From assembly GCA_947460345.1 (NCBI GenBank), contig CANHGM010000008.1, positions 36,964-100,963 of the forward strand: a DNA stretch of 64,000 bases. The letters run 5' to 3'. Numbering within the stretch: the first letter of the stretch is position 1; every line of letters begins with the position of its first letter. A program made the translations under genes and the position numbers. Shown one piece after another: positions 61,166-64,000 of this stretch. The notes under the pieces are model-generated. The model searched no databases. It was not told where the DNA came from and saw only the letters and a list, made by a program, of their open reading frames with translations. This DNA is from Bacteroidota bacterium (GTDB lineage Bacteria > Bacteroidota > Bacteroidia > UKL13-3).

Positions 61166-61836
61166 TATATTTAGCCTTTATGGGGCTTTTTCTTACCCAA
61201 CATATACAGGCTCAGAAAAACTTGCCTATGTATGATATGAAAAAAACACATTATGGATTTACTGTGGGCTTTTCTAGTACCAACTTTAAACTTAATAGAA
61301 ACGAAAATTTTTATAAGAACGACTCACTTCAAAGTATATATGTTAAACCATTTGCAGGTTTTAATTTAGGTGTTCTTGCCAATTTTCATTTTGGTGAATT
61401 TATAGATTTAAGATTGATACCAAGCATATCATTTGCTCAAAGAAATATTGAATATACATTTAAAGACAGTTCGGGCTCCGTTGCTAAAATAGAAAGTGCT
61501 TATTTAGAATTGCCTGTGGTTTTCAAAATCAAATCTGTTAGACATAGAAATGTGAGATTTTATATAGTTGGTGGTTTTATATATAGTTATGATTTGTCAT
61601 CAAACAAAGGTGCCGACCGCAAACCTAACGAAGCATTTGTGGCGGTTAACTCACAAAATATTGGTTACCAAATAGGTTGTGGATTTGACTTATATTTCCC
61701 TTACTTCAAATTCTCACCTGAACTAAAACTTACCAATGGTTTAAACAATGTTTTGGTAAAAGATGGTTCGTTATATACCAACACCATCGATGGTTTGTTT
61801 TCTAAGATTCTTCAGTTAAATTTTTATTTCGAATAG
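61138..61836 (+). CDS. porT: PorT-family outer-membrane beta-barrel protein (type IX secretion)
   Basis: Signal peptide plus beta-barrel HYGFTVGFSSTNFKL...LQLNFYFE; overlaps ubiE, the conserved Bacteroidota neighbour. Confidence 0.85.
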   Translation: MFNLHRYKIIYLAFMGLFLTQHIQAQKNLPMYDMKKTHYGFTVGFSSTNFKLNRNENFYKNDSLQSIYVKPFAGFNLGVLANFHFGEFIDLRLIPSISFAQRNIEYTFKDSSGSVAKIESAYLELPVVFKIKSVRHRNVRFYIVGGFIYSYDLSSNKGADRKPNEAFVAVNSQNIGYQIGCGFDLYFPYFKFSPELKLTNGLNNVLVKDGSLYTNTIDGLFSKILQLNFYFE

Positions 61837-61845
61837 TATATATAT

Positions 61846-62964
61846 ATGAATTTCAGAATAGAGGCTCACGATAGCAAATCGAAAGCCCGTGCAGGTGAGA
61901 TAGAAACAGACCATGGCACCATTAAAACGCCCATTTTTATGCCTGTGGGTACAGTTGGAAGTGTTAAAAGTGTTACACAAACAGATTTATATAACCGCAT
62001 CAAAGCCCCGTTAATTCTAGGAAATACTTACCACTTATATTTAAGACCCGGAACAGAGGTATTGAAACAAGCTGGTGGTCTACACAAATTTATCAATTGG
62101 CAAGGAGCCATGTTGACAGACAGCGGCGGATATCAAGTATTTTCATTGGCACACCGCAGAAAAATAACTGAAGAAGGAGCTAAATTTCAAAGTCATATTG
62201 ACGGCAGCCGAATCATGTTCACGCCTGAGGGAGTGATGGATATACAACGTGCAATAGGAGCTGATATCATGATGGCTTTTGATGAATGCCCGCCCTACCC
62301 TTGCGATATCAGATACGCCACCAATAGCATGCACCTCACCCACAGATGGCTTGATAGATGTATTACTAGGTTTAATGAAACCAAACCATTATATGGATAC
62401 AACCAAACGCTTTTCCCTATAGTGCAAGGCAGTGTGTATCCTGAGTTAAGAAAACAATCTGCAGAATATATAGCCAATAAAAACTGTGATGGCAATGCCA
62501 TAGGCGGACTAAGTGTAGGCGAACCTACCGAGATGATGTATGAGATGACGGATATGGTATGTGATATATTACCCAAAGACAAACCCAGATACCTCATGGG
62601 AGTAGGCAAACCAGAAAATATATTAGAATCTATTGCCTTGGGTATAGACATGTTTGACTGTGTGATGCCCACCCGCAATGCCCGACATGGATATATATTT
62701 ACCTCTGAAGGAGTGATTAATATCAAAAACGAGAAATGGAAAACAGATTTCACGGCGTTAGACCCACATATTACCCCTGAATTTTCTAGAGCATATGTTA
62801 GGCATTTAATTACCAGTTCAGAACAACTAGGTGGCATGATAGCTTCAATTCAAAACCTCAGATTTTACCTATGGTTGGTAGAACAAGCTCGAGAAAAAAT
62901 TATAGATGGGACCTTTAGCATTTGGAAAGAAAACATGGTGAAACAAATTACCCAACGATTATAA
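61846..62964 (+). CDS. tgt: queuine tRNA-ribosyltransferase
   Basis: GNTYHLYLRPG; MLTDSGGYQVFSLA; ADIMMAFDECPPYP; GGLSVGEP. Confidence 0.98.
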   Translation: MNFRIEAHDSKSKARAGEIETDHGTIKTPIFMPVGTVGSVKSVTQTDLYNRIKAPLILGNTYHLYLRPGTEVLKQAGGLHKFINWQGAMLTDSGGYQVFSLAHRRKITEEGAKFQSHIDGSRIMFTPEGVMDIQRAIGADIMMAFDECPPYPCDIRYATNSMHLTHRWLDRCITRFNETKPLYGYNQTLFPIVQGSVYPELRKQSAEYIANKNCDGNAIGGLSVGEPTEMMYEMTDMVCDILPKDKPRYLMGVGKPENILESIALGIDMFDCVMPTRNARHGYIFTSEGVINIKNEKWKTDFTALDPHITPEFSRAYVRHLITSSEQLGGMIASIQNLRFYLWLVEQAREKIIDGTFSIWKENMVKQITQRL

Positions 62965-62968
62965 TACA

Positions 62969-63565
62969 ATGAAAAAATATATACTGCCTTTATTACTTTT
63001 AATAACGCTATCAGCTCTTGTTTTTTGGGCTTATAAACAAAACGAAAAAAAACCTATCAAAGATTTGAAGGTTTATGGAAATGAAGGACATTTAATCAAA
63101 GACTTTGACTTTATAAACCAAGATGGACAGCATGTAACACTAGCTCAAGTTAAAGGGAAGGTAATGGCTGTTGAGTTCTTTTTTGTGCAATGTGGCAGTA
63201 TATGTCCGCTGATGAATGAACAAATGATGCGAGTAGATTCTGCATTTAACAAAGACGATAATTTCAGAATTTTATCACATACAGTTAAGCCTGAAGAAGA
63301 TGACGTGGCTGCTTTAAAAGAATATGCAACCATGCACCATGCCAGCAAAAACTGGATTTTTATGACCGGTGAAAAAGAGGCATTATACAAAGCAGGCAGA
63401 ATGAGTTATTTATTAGATGCTGATGGCATACCTGAGTTTTTACACACTTCTTTCTTTACTATTGTAGATAAAAAAGGTAGACTTAGAGGCTTCTACGATG
63501 GCATAAAACCAGCTGAAGTTGATAAGATGATGGAAGATATAAAAATATTGTTGGCTGAGGAATAG
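62969..63565 (+). CDS. SCO1/SenC-family protein
   Basis: AVEFFFVQCGSICPLMNEQM; LHTSFFTIVDKKGRLRGFYDG. First motif is CGSICP rather than the classic TxCPxVC, so the family call is moderate-high. Confidence 0.85.
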   Translation: MKKYILPLLLLITLSALVFWAYKQNEKKPIKDLKVYGNEGHLIKDFDFINQDGQHVTLAQVKGKVMAVEFFFVQCGSICPLMNEQMMRVDSAFNKDDNFRILSHTVKPEEDDVAALKEYATMHHASKNWIFMTGEKEALYKAGRMSYLLDADGIPEFLHTSFFTIVDKKGRLRGFYDGIKPAEVDKMMEDIKILLAEE

Positions 63566-63568
63566 AAA

Positions 63569-64000
63569 TTACCATAACATCAACTTGTATATATATTGTT
63601 TGTTTGCTTGTGTGATTCTTATAAAATATATACCACTTGAGATTGAAGAAGTATTGAGTATATAATTAAATTCATTTAAAACCTTTACTTGGCTAACATC
63701 AAACACCTTTCTACCTGTTATATCATATAAATCTATTTGAATATCAGATGGTTCAAAAGAAAAACCATTTATCTTTATTTGGCCATCAAATGGATTTGAA
63801 AACACATCTATAGTGAAACCACAGTATTGTTCATCTGATTGATATATATTAATCCCAAAATTGTCATTAGAAATAAAAAGCAGTTGATTTACTTATATTA
63901 TTAATGTTCATCCAAAGTCCAGTAAACCATTCTCGTCGCTTCATAGCAAGTGATAGTTTTAATATTCTATGATTACCATTTTTCACTATATATCCACCTA
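63569..64000 (-). pseudogene. 3' end of a T9SS type A sorting-domain protein, apparently frameshifted and truncated by window edge
   Basis: IDVFSNPFDGQIKINGFSFEPSDIQIDLYDITGRKVFDV...SGIYFIRITQANKQYIYKLMLW; upstream coding frame GGYIVKNGNHRILKLSLAMKRREWFTGLWMNINNISKSTAFYF* is offset by 1 nt. Confidence 0.6.

Noticed and set aside
62295-62837. 180-aa minus-strand ORF opposite tgt
   Set aside because: Antisense to conserved tgt; no coding evidence.
1-64000. CRISPR arrays, tRNA/rRNA genes, transposons, integrases or prophage
   Set aside because: Looked for regular spaced repeats, tRNA-like T-loop motifs in the intergenic gaps and transposase/integrase ORFs; none seen by eye. tRNAscan/ISfinder searches would be needed to exclude them formally.

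Overview
AT-rich chromosomal window from a Bacteroidota bacterium. The phylum assignment rests on T9SS sorting domains, PorT, DUF3822 next to rsmD, a GNAT-argCDB cluster and candidate TAnnTTTG -7 boxes. About 60 CDSs are supported and most are housekeeping: a str/S10 ribosomal cluster (rpsL-rpsG-fusA-rpsJ-rplC-D-W-B-rpsS-rplV-rpsC), thrS-infC-rpmI-rplT, GNAT-argC-argD-argB, dxr, ruvC, fabI, pepA, lon, ubiE/menG-porT-tgt, rsmD, rplS, mlaE/F-like and TolC/HlyD. I saw no rRNA, tRNA, CRISPR array, transposase or phage. Accessory content is modest: a RES/Xre toxin-antitoxin pair, several T9SS cargo proteins, small lipoproteins, and a WYL-type regulator divergent from an uncharacterised gene. Strongest second-look items: (1) an apparent deletion or chimera junction near 37.57 kb that joins the 5' end of an SRPBCC-like gene to a multicopper oxidase lacking its first copper motif; (2) a WYL regulator and unknown 299-aa protein sharing a divergent promoter with nested inverted repeats; (3) an S10 operon that ends, with a terminator, right after rpsC; (4) a candidate frameshift at a homopolymer in a T9SS protein at the right edge; (5) a TPR sensor that keeps an H-box-like helix but has no ATPase domain. 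I did not find a clear multi-gene undescribed system. The WYL/unknown pair is the nearest candidate, and it is inference only.
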